Positions 49,360 through 60,400 are shown, counted from the first letter of the stretch. The stretch: 64,000 bases of DNA from Apoda limacodes (GCA_946406115.1 OX291545.1:1-64000); one strand, 5' to 3'. The notes: generated from the letters alone by a model not told the origin. Translations and numbers: made by a program.

Positions 49360-51321
49360 ATGGAATCTAATAAAACCAATATTACCTACGAAATTGTTGG
49401 GGTGGGGGGGGAAGATGATACAGTTAGGAGAGGGGGGGAGGGAAACAAAAACAAAAATGAAGACGAGGTGATGCTGTCTGACAGCAGTGCGGTGAGTTTA
49501 GAGTCAGTGGCAAGCATGGCGTCCGAAGAAGGCCGCGAGCCGCTTCACCGCAGCAAATTTATGAGAAGTACGTCGCGTAAGCGTGGAGTGCTGGACTTGG
49601 GGTCTGACCCCGGTGACAAGGAAGAGATAGATAAAGAAAGGAAAGGACAGCAGAGTACTGCTAAGAGAGGCAGGGGCCGACCGCCGACGACGGGCCAATA
49701 TGTGGGCCTCGCTAAGGCGAAGGCGCAGCTCGCTGCGGCCGAGACGGAAGAGCTCATCCTTCAAGCCGAAAAAGAGATCAGCGCTAAAGTTCAGGCGATG
49801 AATAGAACAAGGGCGGAACTGGCTGTCAGTAGCAAAGAAGATGGTGATAAAACAGCTGAGGGGCTTAAAAGATCAGTGGCCGAAGGCGTGGATATTATTC
49901 TGCATGTCGCCAGCAAATCAAGCCACCTCAAGGGCACATTCCAAAAAGCCCTGAAAAATGCGGCAGCAATAATTTCTGATGCTGCAGAATTGCTGGCTGA
50001 AAGGACAATATCCACGGAGACCAAGGAGTTGCAGGCAGCTAATGACAAACTAGTTGCCGAGGTCGCTGAGCTGAGGAAAGAAATGTTAAGCCTACGTGCT
50101 TCAGTTGAAAGTACTCGCTCAAAGCAACCAGCTGCCGAAACCAACGAGGAGCTTGTCCGCACTATTATGCTCCAGGTGGGGGGAATGGTGAATGCTCGAT
50201 TTGAAGCGCTCGAGGAACGACTCCTTCCTGAGCGGCGCCTTCGCCCACCGCTTCAGTCCGACGGCAAAACGCTGCCAGCAAGCGCCAGCCGTGAGCCTGC
50301 AGAGCCCACAGCCCAACGAGTAGCGCCAAAAACGAAGGAAAAGCTGACTAAAAAGACGGCTCCACTGCAGAAAGCACCTGAACCACTGCCTCCTGCTCCT
50401 ACTACTCAGGACGAGGGCTGGACAACCGTCGTCAAACGGGGCGCCAGGCACAGGAGAGAAAAGACGGCCAAGGCGGCGACAGTTACGGAGAATACCAAAT
50501 CCAAGAAGTTTAAGAGGTTACGCCCTCCCCGGTCTGCAGCGGTCGTGATCACGCTGCAGCCTGAAGCAGTAGAAAAAGGTGCAACCTATGCGGCAGTTAT
50601 GACCGAGGCAAGGGCTAAACTGAACATCAAGGAACTGGGAATTCCGTCCCTGAAATTCCGGAAGGCAGCCACAGGGGCACGAATATTTGAAGTTCCAGGT
50701 GCAGCAAGCGGTGAAAAAGCGGACTCCTTAGCCACAAAACTAAGGGAGGCCCTAGGCGACAGCATAGTGAAGGTTTCCAGGCCGATAAAAACGGCAGAAC
50801 TCCGCCTTACCGGACTGGACGACTCTGTCACCAAGGAGGACATAGTCAACGCCGTTACTAGTAACGGCTGCCGACCCGAACAGGTAAAGGTCGGAGAAAT
50901 ACGTTTTGACACGTCCGGCACCGGAACTGTGCGCCTGAGCTGCCCGGTGGCAACGGCGAACAAAATGTCGAAAGCTGGTAAGCAGCTCACAGGCTGGGTC
51001 TCGGCATCGGTGAAACTCTTGGAAGCAAAGCCGCTAAGATGTTTCCGCTGCTTTCGACAGGGCCATGTCCGAGCCCAGTGCTCAGAGGAGGTAGACCGCA
51101 GTGGCTTATGCTACCGCTGTGGCCAGCCTGGGCACAAAGCAGCGGCCTGTGCTGAGGAGCCTAGTTGCCCGTTATGCAAAGCAGCGGGCAAAGATGCGAA
51201 ACACAGGGTGGGAAGCAAGAAATGCTCCCCGCCCAAATTCAAGAAGAAAAAGGCCGCAATTGCGCCGCCTGCTGAGGCTTCTACCTCGGTCACAGAAGGG
51301 ACGGAGAATATGGACACTTAA
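49360..51321 (+). CDS. ORF1: Gag-like protein (D2)
   Basis: 653 residues from ATG (MESNKTNIT) to the TAA overlapping the ORF2 ATG. The first ~30 residues resemble C1; the rest is only moderately similar. A GRGRPPTTGQYVGLAKAKA segment near 110 is shared in form with A-family ORF1 (GRPPTTGEYVGLAKAK). A Leu/Glu-rich region (~180-250) may be a coiled coil. Zinc knuckles are at 561-574, 584-597 and 603-622. It is complete and could be functional although the element's ORF2 is not. Confidence 0.9.
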   Translation: MESNKTNITYEIVGVGGEDDTVRRGGEGNKNKNEDEVMLSDSSAVSLESVASMASEEGREPLHRSKFMRSTSRKRGVLDLGSDPGDKEEIDKERKGQQSTAKRGRGRPPTTGQYVGLAKAKAQLAAAETEELILQAEKEISAKVQAMNRTRAELAVSSKEDGDKTAEGLKRSVAEGVDIILHVASKSSHLKGTFQKALKNAAAIISDAAELLAERTISTETKELQAANDKLVAEVAELRKEMLSLRASVESTRSKQPAAETNEELVRTIMLQVGGMVNARFEALEERLLPERRLRPPLQSDGKTLPASASREPAEPTAQRVAPKTKEKLTKKTAPLQKAPEPLPPAPTTQDEGWTTVVKRGARHRREKTAKAATVTENTKSKKFKRLRPPRSAAVVITLQPEAVEKGATYAAVMTEARAKLNIKELGIPSLKFRKAATGARIFEVPGAASGEKADSLATKLREALGDSIVKVSRPIKTAELRLTGLDDSVTKEDIVNAVTSNGCRPEQVKVGEIRFDTSGTGTVRLSCPVATANKMSKAGKQLTGWVSASVKLLEAKPLRCFRCFRQGHVRAQCSEEVDRSGLCYRCGQPGHKAAACAEEPSCPLCKAAGKDAKHRVGSKKCSPPKFKKKKAAIAPPAEASTSVTEGTENMDT

Positions 51322-52359
51322 TGGCCTATAGTCTCCTACAGGCAAACCTCAACCACTCCGCCCGCGCGCAGGATCTCTTCCTGCAAAGCATGGCGGAGTG
51401 GTCAATAGAACTGGCGGTGGCTGCCGAGCCCTATTTCGTCCCTCATAGGGATAACTGGTTCGGGGATGTGGGTGGCTTGGTGGCCATTATTGTGTCAACA
51501 ACTGCGGGCCCGGTAACAGAAGTTGCCAAAAAGATTGGATTGGTTGCTGTTTTGTGGAGGGAGATCGTCGTCGTCGGGGTGTATTTCTCCCCCAACCGAT
51601 GCCTCGCCCAATTTGAGAACTTTCTGGAAGAGGTGGGAGACGTCATAAGGCGTCACCCTCTGAGCCCGGTGGTTGTGTTCGGGGATCTCAATGCCAAATC
51701 CACGGTATGGGGATCGCCCACCACCGATGTACGTGGCGAGGTATTGCAAGAGTGGGCGATGGTGACTGATCTCTGGATTCTCAACCAGGGGTCGGTTGCT
51801 ACGTGCGTGCGGCAGCAGGGCGAATCAATCGTGGACGTTTCGTTCGCAAGCCCTGCTGTAGCACGCCGAGTACGTGGCTGGAGGGTTCTGGCCGATGTGG
51901 AGACGCTGTCGGACCACAGATATATAAGGTTCGACGTAGCTGTTTCGCCAGATTCTCCGGCCATACATCGTCGATGCACCTCGGCGACACCCCGATGGGC
52001 ACTAACGCGCATCGATAGGGACATGCTGGTGGAAGCCTCCGTCGTACAGGCCTGGATTCCAGAGGAAGAAGGGCCTCTAAATGTTCACGCGTCACACCTT
52101 GGAGCTTTGCCCGGCCTGGGCAGAGGAGCGCGCGACCCTGGTCGCCGTCGCAGGGGCGGATCTCTCGCTGCCGGCCCTTGTCAGGGGCATGGTTCGCAGC
52201 GAGAGAGTATGGAGGGCCGCCGCAGCTTTCGCTGAGGCTGTCATGCGGCGGAAGGAGGAGGCGGAGCGCGAGCGGGAGAGGGATCCCGCTGCGCCCCGGA
52301 CAAGAAGACCGCGGCCTAGGTCCCGGCGGATGGCGCACACGCGCCAGCTGCCGCCTTAG
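51321..52359 (+). pseudogene. Chimeric ORF2: C-type endonuclease joined to A tail
   Basis: From the ATG at 51321 the frame covers an endonuclease with AEPYF, GDLNAK (L where others have F) and SDHRY, to about residue 255. At the switch it enters A-family DNA in the wrong frame and stops at 52235. The A C-terminal 92 codons (RHTLELC onward) are open in another frame to 52359. No RT is present. Confidence 0.88.
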
Positions 52360-52706
52360 CCGAGGCCCCGGGCGGAGGGCGCTTGGAAGCCTTCCGCTCA
52401 CCCACGAGAGGGATGGGGTCAGAGGGGGGAGATGCCGAGCCATGTGTTCCCGGCACGGCATCTCAAAGGGGTGGAAGGGCAGCACCGCTTGTTTGGTTTA
52501 CAACCGAGCTGTGCTGCCAATAGAGCAAAGGTAACGCTGCTGGTGGAGTCGCGGATGCATTCTTGAGTTCCCGTGGCTCCGCCGTAAAGGCGCGAGAAGG
52601 AACACCGTTGGTTTTAGTCGGTACGAGTCCGACATAACCTGTGCACTGTCCTTGCGGTGCACGGGTATCCATGAGGATTTCCAAAGAAAAAAAAAAAAAA
52701 AAAAAA
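52360..52706 (+). promoter_or_regulatory. A-type 3' UTR and poly(A) of D2
   Basis: Same hairpins as the other A 3' UTRs, with a short poly(A) that begins after AAAG rather than ACG. Confidence 0.65.
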
Positions 52707-52722
52707 GGTTGGGAGGGGGGGG
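52707..52722. other. G-rich linker between D2 and A7
   Basis: GGTT-GGGA followed by a run of eight G, in place of a TTAGG tract. The same start, GGTTGGGAGGGGG, recurs at 56695 after the next A poly(A). Could be a degenerate telomere remnant or untemplated G at the 5' end. Confidence 0.6.
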
Positions 52723-53733
52723 AGTCTTGTGAGGAACGCGCTAGCGAACGGATCGTTTTTCGTTCGCTCCTGTGTTTCTAACGTACTGAACCTGTAAAAC
52801 CGTGTGTGCGTACGTTTGGGATGGACCTACGGGCTATTCCAAGCCCCGTGAAGTGAAGACAGTGACTTTAGAGGATCCGTGTCGCTCTCTGGCGAAGCTA
52901 GCACCGCTCACCCTGAGCTGTGTGGCCGTTTTTGCCAGATTGAGCGCCGGATTCTCGCCCAGTGTTGACTTTGTTGTGCGTGTGTTGTTTGGGAGGGACC
53001 GTTAGGCGATTCTCAACATCGCATCACCTTTCAAAGTGTCAGATTTTGTGTCTGTGTCGAAGCTGCGCAAAGCTGTGCGAAGCGGGACCGAGCTGTGAGA
53101 CAGCTTCGCCAATTCTTGTGTGAGGACATTTTTAAAGTGTAGTGTGTGTTCGCCGTGCTGTGGAGGGACCGTAAGGCAAATCTCAGCACCGCAGTGCCAC
53201 CCACTGAGGGGCCAGGCGGAGTTGCATCATTGTGGCGCCAGCCTGTCTGAGGCACATAGCGGCTTCGTGTGAGTACTTTTCAGTGTTTTTCTTTTTGATT
53301 ACGTTGTGGATGGACCTTGCGGCGACTCCCAACGTGGTTTAAAAACCAGCGGGACGGTATATCGCGAAGCTGTGTGAAGCTGTGCGAAGCGGGGCCAGCT
53401 CGGGTCAAGCTGTCGGACAGCTTCGACAATTTTAGTGTTAGGGAATTTTTAGTGATTAGTGTGTGTTCGCAGTGCTGTGGAGGGACCGTTAGGCGAATCT
53501 CAGCACCGCAGTGCCACCAGCTGCGTGGCAACACGGAGCGGCGTTACCTGAACGTCGGTCCGTTTAGTAGATAAATAGCGTACATTGTAAATACTTTTTG
53601 TGCTAATTGTGTTGTATACGTTGTGGATGGACCTAAGGGCGACTCCCAACGCAGTTTCATAACCGGGGGGGACTGTGTAGTGTGTGTTGTGTGTGAACTT
53701 ATTTTTGCCCGCCTTGCTAGCCAGCCTCGCAGC
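52723..53733 (+). promoter_or_regulatory. A7 5' UTR with six tandem hairpin modules
   Basis: Six modules, one more than A2: at about 52812, 52985, 53155, 53305, 53470 and 53620. Arms are TTTGG/CCAAG, TGTTG/CAACA, GTGCTG/CAGCAC, ACGTTG/CAACGT, GTGCTG/CAGCAC and CGTTG/CAACG around a GGA(T/G)GGACC core. The outer hairpin AGCGAACG/CGTTCGCT is at 52743-52768. Confidence 0.75.
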
Positions 53734-55102
53734 ATGAGCGGCAAAAATAAAACTAAAACATTAGAGGCGTCCTCGGGAAGTACTTTCCGCGCAATGGCGG
53801 ACAAACGGCCGCTAGAAATAGCGAGTGACAGCTCGGAGGAAGGAAGAAGGGCCAGCAGCGCTAAATGCGCACGCGATCGTGGCAGGCCCCCGACCACCGG
53901 GGAGTACGTCGGCCTCGCCAAAGCGAAGGCCGAATACAATGAAGCAAAGCGGGAGGAGTTAAAACTGCGAGCTGAGGAAGAGCTCGCAGCCTCGACGGAG
54001 GAACTGCGGCGCAACACGCCACGATCGTTGGCGCATATGACCCACGGCGAGTCGACAGAGGAGCTCTCGGCAGCGCAACTTATGGAGGAGGTGACACGAT
54101 CTGTCACATACATCAATGAGGTGGGACGAAAGTCTAAGAACTTAAAAGGGGAGCTAGTCGGCTCAAGACGACGGCTGGCAAACTGTCGCGCCCAGGAGGG
54201 CCGAAACTAATCTCACGCGACGGCAATCGCGTTCACGATCCGCGGGTCGGCGCGGACGAGCGCCGGCCGCACGCTCGGCCGTCCGTGTGCCACGGATGCC
54301 ACGCTCCACGGCCGTGGCTTTAACATTGCAGCCCGCAGCCGCTGCGAGCGGAGATACCTATGCCGATGTCATACGGGCAGCGAGGCGCAGTGTTGACCTG
54401 GCAACACTGGGAATACCGGAGCTACGGTTCCGCGTCGGCGCAACGGGTGCGCGTATCATAGAGGTGCCGGGTGGTACAAGCGGCGACAAGGCAGACTCGC
54501 TCGCAGCCAAGCTAAGGGAGGCCCTTGGCTCTGAGCGGGTGTCTGTCACCCGCCCCGTTAAGACGGCGGAGTTACGCCTCTACGGCGTAGAAGAGTCGGT
54601 AACCAGCGACGAGGTGATCACCGCCGTGGCCACAGCTGGCGAGTGTACGCAGGAGTCGGTTACGGTCGGACCGACACGCAGCGGTACAGCGTGGATACGC
54701 TGCCCACTCTTTGCTGCCAGGAAGTTGTCGTCGCTCGGGCGCTTGCTTGTGGGTTGGTCGCCTGTGCGTATTGAGCCGCTCGCTGCGCGCCCACTGCGCT
54801 GCTACCGGTGCCTGGAGCCGGGCCACACCGCCGTGCTCTGTTCTTCAGAGACGAACCGCAGCAGCGAATGCTACCGCTGTGGTGAGACGGGCCACAAATC
54901 GAATACGTGTTTTGCCAAGCCGCGCTGCACCGTGTGCGCGGCGGCCGGCAGACCCGCGGAGCACAGGGGCGGATCGAGCCTTTGCCCCGCCCCTCTCAAA
55001 AAGACGCCAGCTAGCGGCGGCCCCAACACTGCTGGGGCCGGGCCGCGGCCAGCCCAGCCGACCCCGTCCGGGGCCGAGGAGGACAGTATGCAGGCTGAGT
55101 GA
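53734..55102 (+). pseudogene. ORF1 of A7, internally deleted
   Basis: ATG at 53734 opens ~144 codons matching the A5 variant up to GELVG. A deletion then joins to the region just before the zinc-knuckle half in the wrong frame, ending at 54210. From 54287 to 55102 the Gag C-terminal half with three zinc knuckles is intact, ending in the TGA shared with ORF2. The missing part covers most of the coiled-coil and Ala/Pro-rich region. Confidence 0.88.
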
Positions 55103-56312
55103 TGGCCAGGCTTCTCCAGGCAAACCTTAATTGCTGTGCCAGAGCTCAGGACCTACTGGTTCAGAGCGTAGCTGAATACGGAGTGGACGTCGCCATTGTA
55201 GCGGAACCGTACTGGGTGCCGCCGACCGCCCAGTGGGCTGGTGACCTAGACGGCACAGTGGCTGTATACACGAAGGGCCCGGCTCGGACATCAGCTGGCC
55301 ATGGCTGGGTGGCTGTGGAGGACATGTCGTTTGGTGGCCTTGTGGTGGCGTGTTATTTCTCGCCCAACCGGCCGCTCCACGAGTTTGACTCCTACCTGGA
55401 GGACCTCGGGGCGGCCATCGAGCTAAGCGGCGCTGGACATGTCCTTGTGGCTGGGGACTTTAACGCAAAGTCTCCGGCATGGGGTTCGCCGGTCGCAAGT
55501 GCGAGGGGCGAGTCATTGTTGGAGTGGGCCGTCGCGGGAGGTCTGTCTGTGTGCAATACCGGGGCAGTACACACGTGTGTGAGGCGAGAGGGTGGCTCTG
55601 TCGTGGACGTTACCTTCGCGACCGCCGCCCTCGCCCGCCGCTTGTCTGGCTGGAGGGTAATGGAGGGTGTCGAGACGTTGTCGGACCATCGTTACGTACG
55701 GTTTGACGTCTCCGCCCTCCCCGATGCCCCAGCCGACGCATGGTCACGGTTGCACGGGGATCCCCCGCGATGGTCGCGCCGCGTGCACTGGTGGACGGAG
55801 GATGTGGCACGGTTGCGCGCTGACTGTGTCGCGGCGCGTCGCGCCTTTGCCCGCTGCCGCCGGCGGCGCCGTGCCCGTGACCCGGGAGAGGAGGACATGC
55901 TATACGCCGCATACAGGGAGCGTGTCGCGGACCTGTCAACGGCCATTTGCCGGGCCAAGTCTGCCGCTAGGGACGAGCTACTGGCGTCGCTCGACCGGGA
56001 CCCGTGGGGGCGCCCTTATCGTATGGTCCGGAATAAGCTCCGACCATACGCGCCGCCCCTCACGCGGACGATGCAGCCGGCGCTAGCAGAGCGTGTAGTG
56101 ACCGCCCTTTTTCCTGCGGCGGACGAAGTGCGGCCACCGCCGATGCGCCCGCCCGCCGCCGCCGCTGCCGCGGTCGATGTGCCGATGAGGCTGTCATGCG
56201 GCGGAAGGAGGAGGCGGAGCGCGAGCGGGAGAGGGATCCCGCTGCGCCCCGGACAAGAAGACCGCGGCCTAGGTCCCGGCGGATGGCGCACACGCGCCAG
56301 CTGCCGCCTTAG
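55102..56312 (+). pseudogene. ORF2 remnant of A7, no RT
   Basis: ATG overlaps the ORF1 TGA. The endonuclease is complete and of the first patch version (EDMSFGG). An in-frame loss of ~57 codons after PPRWS joins to RRVHWW. A second deletion near 56180 runs from VDV after the polyalanine run to the last ~40 codons, out of frame, with a few filler bases. The whole RT and the CCHC are gone; the frame reads through into the 3' UTR to 56487. Confidence 0.88.
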
Positions 56313-56639
56313 CCGAGGCCCCGGGCGGAGGGCGCTTGGAAGCCTTCCGCTCACCCACGAGAGGGATGGGGTCAGAGGGGGGAGATGCCGAGCCATGTGT
56401 TCCCGGCACGGCATCTCAAAGGGGTGGAAGGGCAGCACCGCTTGTTTGGTTTACAACCGAGCTGTGCTGCCAATAGAGCAAAGGTAACGCTGCTGGTGGA
56501 GTCGCGGATGCATTCTTGAGTTCCCGTGGCTCCGCCGTAAAGGCGCGAGAAGGAACACCGTTGGTTTTAGTCGGTACGAGTCCGACATAACCTGTGCACT
56601 GTCCTTGCGGTGCATGGGTATCCATGAGGATTTCCAACG
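56313..56639 (+). promoter_or_regulatory. A7 3' UTR
   Basis: Same hairpin set as D1 at 41329-41655, followed by the 55-base poly(A). Confidence 0.65.
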
Positions 56640-56694
<55 letters not shown>

Positions 56695-56696
<2 letters not shown>

Positions 56697-56707
56697 TTGG
56701 GAGGGGG
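56695..56707. other. G-rich linker between A7 and E
   Basis: GGTTGGGAGGGGG, identical to the first 13 bases of the linker at 52707. Confidence 0.6.
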
Positions 56708-56903
56708 CCTGCAGAACTTTTGGCAGGCCGAAGCCGTGGGGGTTGCGGAAGAATGCGAAAGCGCACCCGTGACCCCTGCATAGGGCGCCCCGGAAGGACA
56801 CCGCTGGGTTTTAGTCAGTAAAAGTCTGACATAACCCCCCCACCGCCCCCGCGGCGGGGTGGTATCCATGAGGATTTCCCAGCGATAAAAAAAAAAAAAA
56901 AAA
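56708..56903 (+). mobile_element. E: 3' UTR fragment of a third SART-like family
   Basis: About 180 bases plus a 17-base poly(A) (56887-56903) and GGTTAGG. It shares with family A the end block: GGTTTTAGTC hairpin, ACATAACC, then GGTATCCATGAGGATTTCC, but with a different arm (GTCAG/CTGAC) and a GC-rich hairpin in place of TGCAC/GTGCA. Severely 5' truncated, with no coding sequence. Confidence 0.75.
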
Positions 56904-56937
56904 GGTTAGGTTAGGTTAGGTTAGGTTAGGTTAGGTT
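56904..56937. repeat. Telomere tract (TTAGG)n, 34 bp
   Basis: Units between E and the poly(A) of B2. B2 is on the minus strand, so its poly(A) meets CCTAACC on its own strand. Confidence 0.9.
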
Positions 56938-56960
56938 TTTTTTTTTTTTTTTTTTTTTTT

Positions 56961-57415
56961 CTAGTACCTCCGGCGATAGTGCCGCAGACTTTGTTATTCT
57001 AGTTTTCTCTTTCATTCCAGTTCTCACTTTTATGCCTCTCGTACTGCCATCCAACATACTTGATCTTTCTATCGTTCATCTCTTTCGCTCTTTTAAGGGT
57101 GGGATTTCCCTTCTATCTATTCCACTATCTTGTATTTCGGGTAAATAAATTTACAGCTTATTTAATTATTTTTTTTTTTTTTTTTTTGAGTATTCAACAT
57201 TGTTCCTTATTCTACATCTTACTTACTATTTAATATCTAAAACAATTTATATTTACTATTTATTTACATTTCAATCAAACCGCTTCTTTTCTATAGTTGA
57301 GCTCTTTACAGTTGATATATTTCTAGTTACATTGCTGTTATATATTCTTATTAACAGTTACATTTGCATATGTTTTACAAAAAATATACACTATATTTAG
57401 AAAACATATTATTTA
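56961..57415 (-). other. B2 3' region, AT-rich
   Basis: No coding frame supported. It contains the A19 tract at 57169-57187. The part nearest the tail could be the 3' end of a separate element. Confidence 0.5.
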
Positions 57416-60400
57416 TTACTTGTTTCTTTTTATTACTTTATTTGCTATATTAATACAATAATCTAAAAATACATTTCTATTTTCCCCTAACATAATAGAT
57501 CCTATATTATTTGTTTCTAATTTCAATCTAATTTGTTGCTCAATGTCAAATCTCTCTGAGGCATACACAGGGCATTCAAAAAGCACATGGGACACGGATT
57601 CGGCTGAACCAGGTTCGCAAATGCATGACGAGCTCTCCTTACAGTTGAAACGATTCAAGTATTCTGAGAATCCGCCATGTCCTGTCATCACTTGTGCGAT
57701 CGTTCCGGTGAACTCGATTTTTCTAACCACTTTATAGGCCGTCAATCTTACTGCCATCGGTAAAAATGCGAATTTCGAATTCGCTGTTGGCGTCTACTTG
57801 CACCTGGTTTTCTAACGTTTGGAATTCCAGGCATGTCTGCTCTGCTGGATGTAAAGCCTCTACTGCGGGAGTTCTCTGTTCCACCTCTCTATCTCCAAGA
57901 TCAGGCTGGGGTAACCCCCTTTTTGCCTCGTACAGCAAAGCTGCTTCTCGGACCCGAAGGTCGAGGGGGAGCACCCCAGCCAGAACAAGTGCCGAGTTTA
58001 GTGAAACTGTGCGATAGGCCCTACATATTTTTTGTACGAAGCCTCGTTGTATGGCGTTAAGCTTCTTCCTGATGCAGACCTTGGTTACTGCTTGAGCCCA
58101 GACACTGGCCGCGTACAATATTATAGGCTCTACTGTAGCTGTGTATATTGTGCGTATAACTTCCGGGTGAAGACCCCAGCTTATTTTAGCCGCTCTAGTC
58201 AATTGTTTGTACGCGGCCACTGCCTTTTTACATACGCTATTCAAATGCGAGTTAAATGTAAGCTTATCGTCGATTATAACGCCCAACAGTTTAATCTCAT
58301 TTGTTACGGTTATCGCTGTCCCGCCCATGCTCAAGCGCGGGGTGTCGTATTTTAACTTCCTCGTTATCACCATGGAGTTTGTTTTATGTGGTGCAAATTT
58401 TAGTTTATTTTGGACACCCCATGCGCGAACATATTCGAGAGTGGCATTTGCGCATGTTTCGATTTCTTGTGCCGTATCTCCATGAAACACCAGAACAACA
58501 TCATCGGCAAAAGCCTGTCCGTATTCAGCTCTGTTTTCCAGTCCTTTTAGGAGCGGGTCGAGGAGCAGATTCCACAATATAGGTCCTCCAATGGATCCCT
58601 GTACACAACCTTTGCTCGTGGCTTTAGTGTATTCTTCGCCAGCGTATCTTAATTTTACTGTCCTGTCTCTGAGGTAGCTGTCGATGACGCGACGTATATT
58701 CCGAGGGCAGTTTTCTTCTGCCAACCGAACTCGTATTTTGGGCCACCAAGCACTATCAAAGGCCCCCTCTATGTCTAATGATACCACGGTAACTATTTTC
58801 TTTTGGTCTATTTTGGATCTAATGTATTTCATCAATACATAAAGGGAGTCTTCGGTGCTCTTTTGGGGCATAAACCCATACTGTCTTTTGCTAAGTCTAG
58901 GTATTAGGTGGTACTTTACTCTTGTCATCACCATTTTTTCATATATCTTCCCAAATAAGGGGAGTAAGCCTATTGGTCGGTAAGATTTTGGCGTATCGTA
59001 GTTATCCTTTCCCGGTTTCTTCAGTACTACTACCGTTGCCTCCTTCCAGATTTTCGGGAAGTGGTGCAGCTCCAAGCATTTATTTAATATAGCTAGGAAA
59101 AGCTTCGGTTCGTTTCGGATGACACTGGCACAAATATCCGCGGTGAAACCATCTGACCCAGGCGCCTTTTTAGGATTAAACGAATCTGTAGCCATGTACA
59201 GTTCGGTCAAAGTAAACGGTGGGTCCTTTTGTTCGTTGGTTTCATGCTGCGTATTGACTTCCTCTGCCGCTTCTCTGATAGAAAAGTGTTCGTCATTGTC
59301 CTCATCTATTCTATCTTCAGGATAAAAGGTTTCCGCCAACATCTGCACCGAACCCTTACTGTCCAGTGTCTGCCCATTCTTTTCCAATGGTTGATCCTCT
59401 TCCCTCTTCCTTGTCCTTCCGATAACCCTGTAGATACCGTCCCATACACTTTCACGATCCTGTTTTTCACAGAACTGCTTCCAGCTGTTTACCTGGGCCT
59501 TTTTTGCCTCTAATTCATATTCTTCTTTCTTTTGCAGGTACTCTTCAACCACTTTTGCTCGACGGATGGGGGCTGCGCGACTGATCCTATTTTTCAGAGT
59601 TCCAACTTCCTTCTTCAGCTGTTTAAGTTGCTCGGACCACCATGGTAAGTTAAGTGTTTGTGTATTTTTCTTTTTAGGTATGTTTTCTGTGCAAGTTTCA
59701 GTTATTATGTCCATATATTCTTTTAAGGTTTTATCTAATTGTTTTGTGTTGGTGATACTTGTTATTTTTCCTGTGGTGATATTGTGTGCTTTTGTTAATT
59801 GGCTTAGTTTCTCATGAAATTTAGTCCAATTAGCCTTTTTGGTGTTGTACAATCTAGTGGTACGGGTTATGCTAGTACCTTGTGATTTGTGTAATAATAT
59901 TTTAAGAAGTATACCATTGTGATCCGAGCTAGTCAAACTACCATCAATCCTCCACTGTTCTATACGATCCAGCAAGTCCGGCGTACAAGCAGTAATGTCC
60001 ACATTACTGCAAAAGCGTCGGCCACCCCTTATCGTATCGAATGTCGGTTTATCACCGGTGTTCAGTACTTGTAGTTCCATCTCGTCCAGAGCACCCAATA
60101 GGTCTTCTCCTCTTTTGTCGGTTTTTCCTCCACCCCACCAGGTATTTTTAGCATTGGCATCACCTCCAATTAGCATCCACTTTGATTCTGTCGCTTCCTC
60201 TATTTTCTTTAGGTGTCTAAGGTATGGGCCGAGGGGCTGATCTGGCTCAAAATAGAAGGACACTAGCGTGACCCTCCATGCACTGGTTTTGGCTCCTACT
60301 ACAACTATGTTGGATGTTGTAAGCTGTGGGTACTGGATGATGTCAATATTAGGATCAAAGACCACAACTGCCGCTTTGACCGTACCCTCACCAGTACTCT

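Larger units (their letters stand above)
48804..52706 (+). mobile_element. Chimeric SART-like element D2 (C-type 5', A-type 3')
   Basis: The 5' UTR is nearly identical to C1, then a distinct C-type ORF1 and the endonuclease half of ORF2. At about 52088 it switches to A-family sequence at a shared GCGTCACACCTT. It ends with the A 3' UTR and a 20-base poly(A) (52687-52706). RT is absent. The join resembles that of D1 but is at a different place, so the two chimeras are independent. Confidence 0.9.
52723..56694 (+). mobile_element. SART-like A7, full 5' end, several deletions
   Basis: A-family element on the plus strand with the GTCTTGTG 5' end, an expanded 5' UTR, an ORF1 with an internal deletion, an ORF2 with two deletions, a 3' UTR and a 55-base poly(A) (56640-56694). 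Non-autonomous in its present form. Its ORF1 N-terminus (MSGKNKTKTLE) is more divergent than A2 to A6. Confidence 0.9.

Noticed and set aside
49504..49764. Small antisense ORFs in C-type ORF1 and ORF2
   Set aside because: Shadows of the sense frame with no start context or homology that I recognise.
52723..52780. An HDV-like ribozyme at the 5' end of family A
   Set aside because: The AGCGAACG/CGTTCGCT hairpin is clear, but I could not draw the nested P1/P2 pseudoknot found in family C.
57200..57400. A 66-codon hydrophobic frame that could look like a membrane protein
   Set aside because: AT-rich 3' region of B2; Phe/Ile/Leu bias is expected from T-rich DNA.
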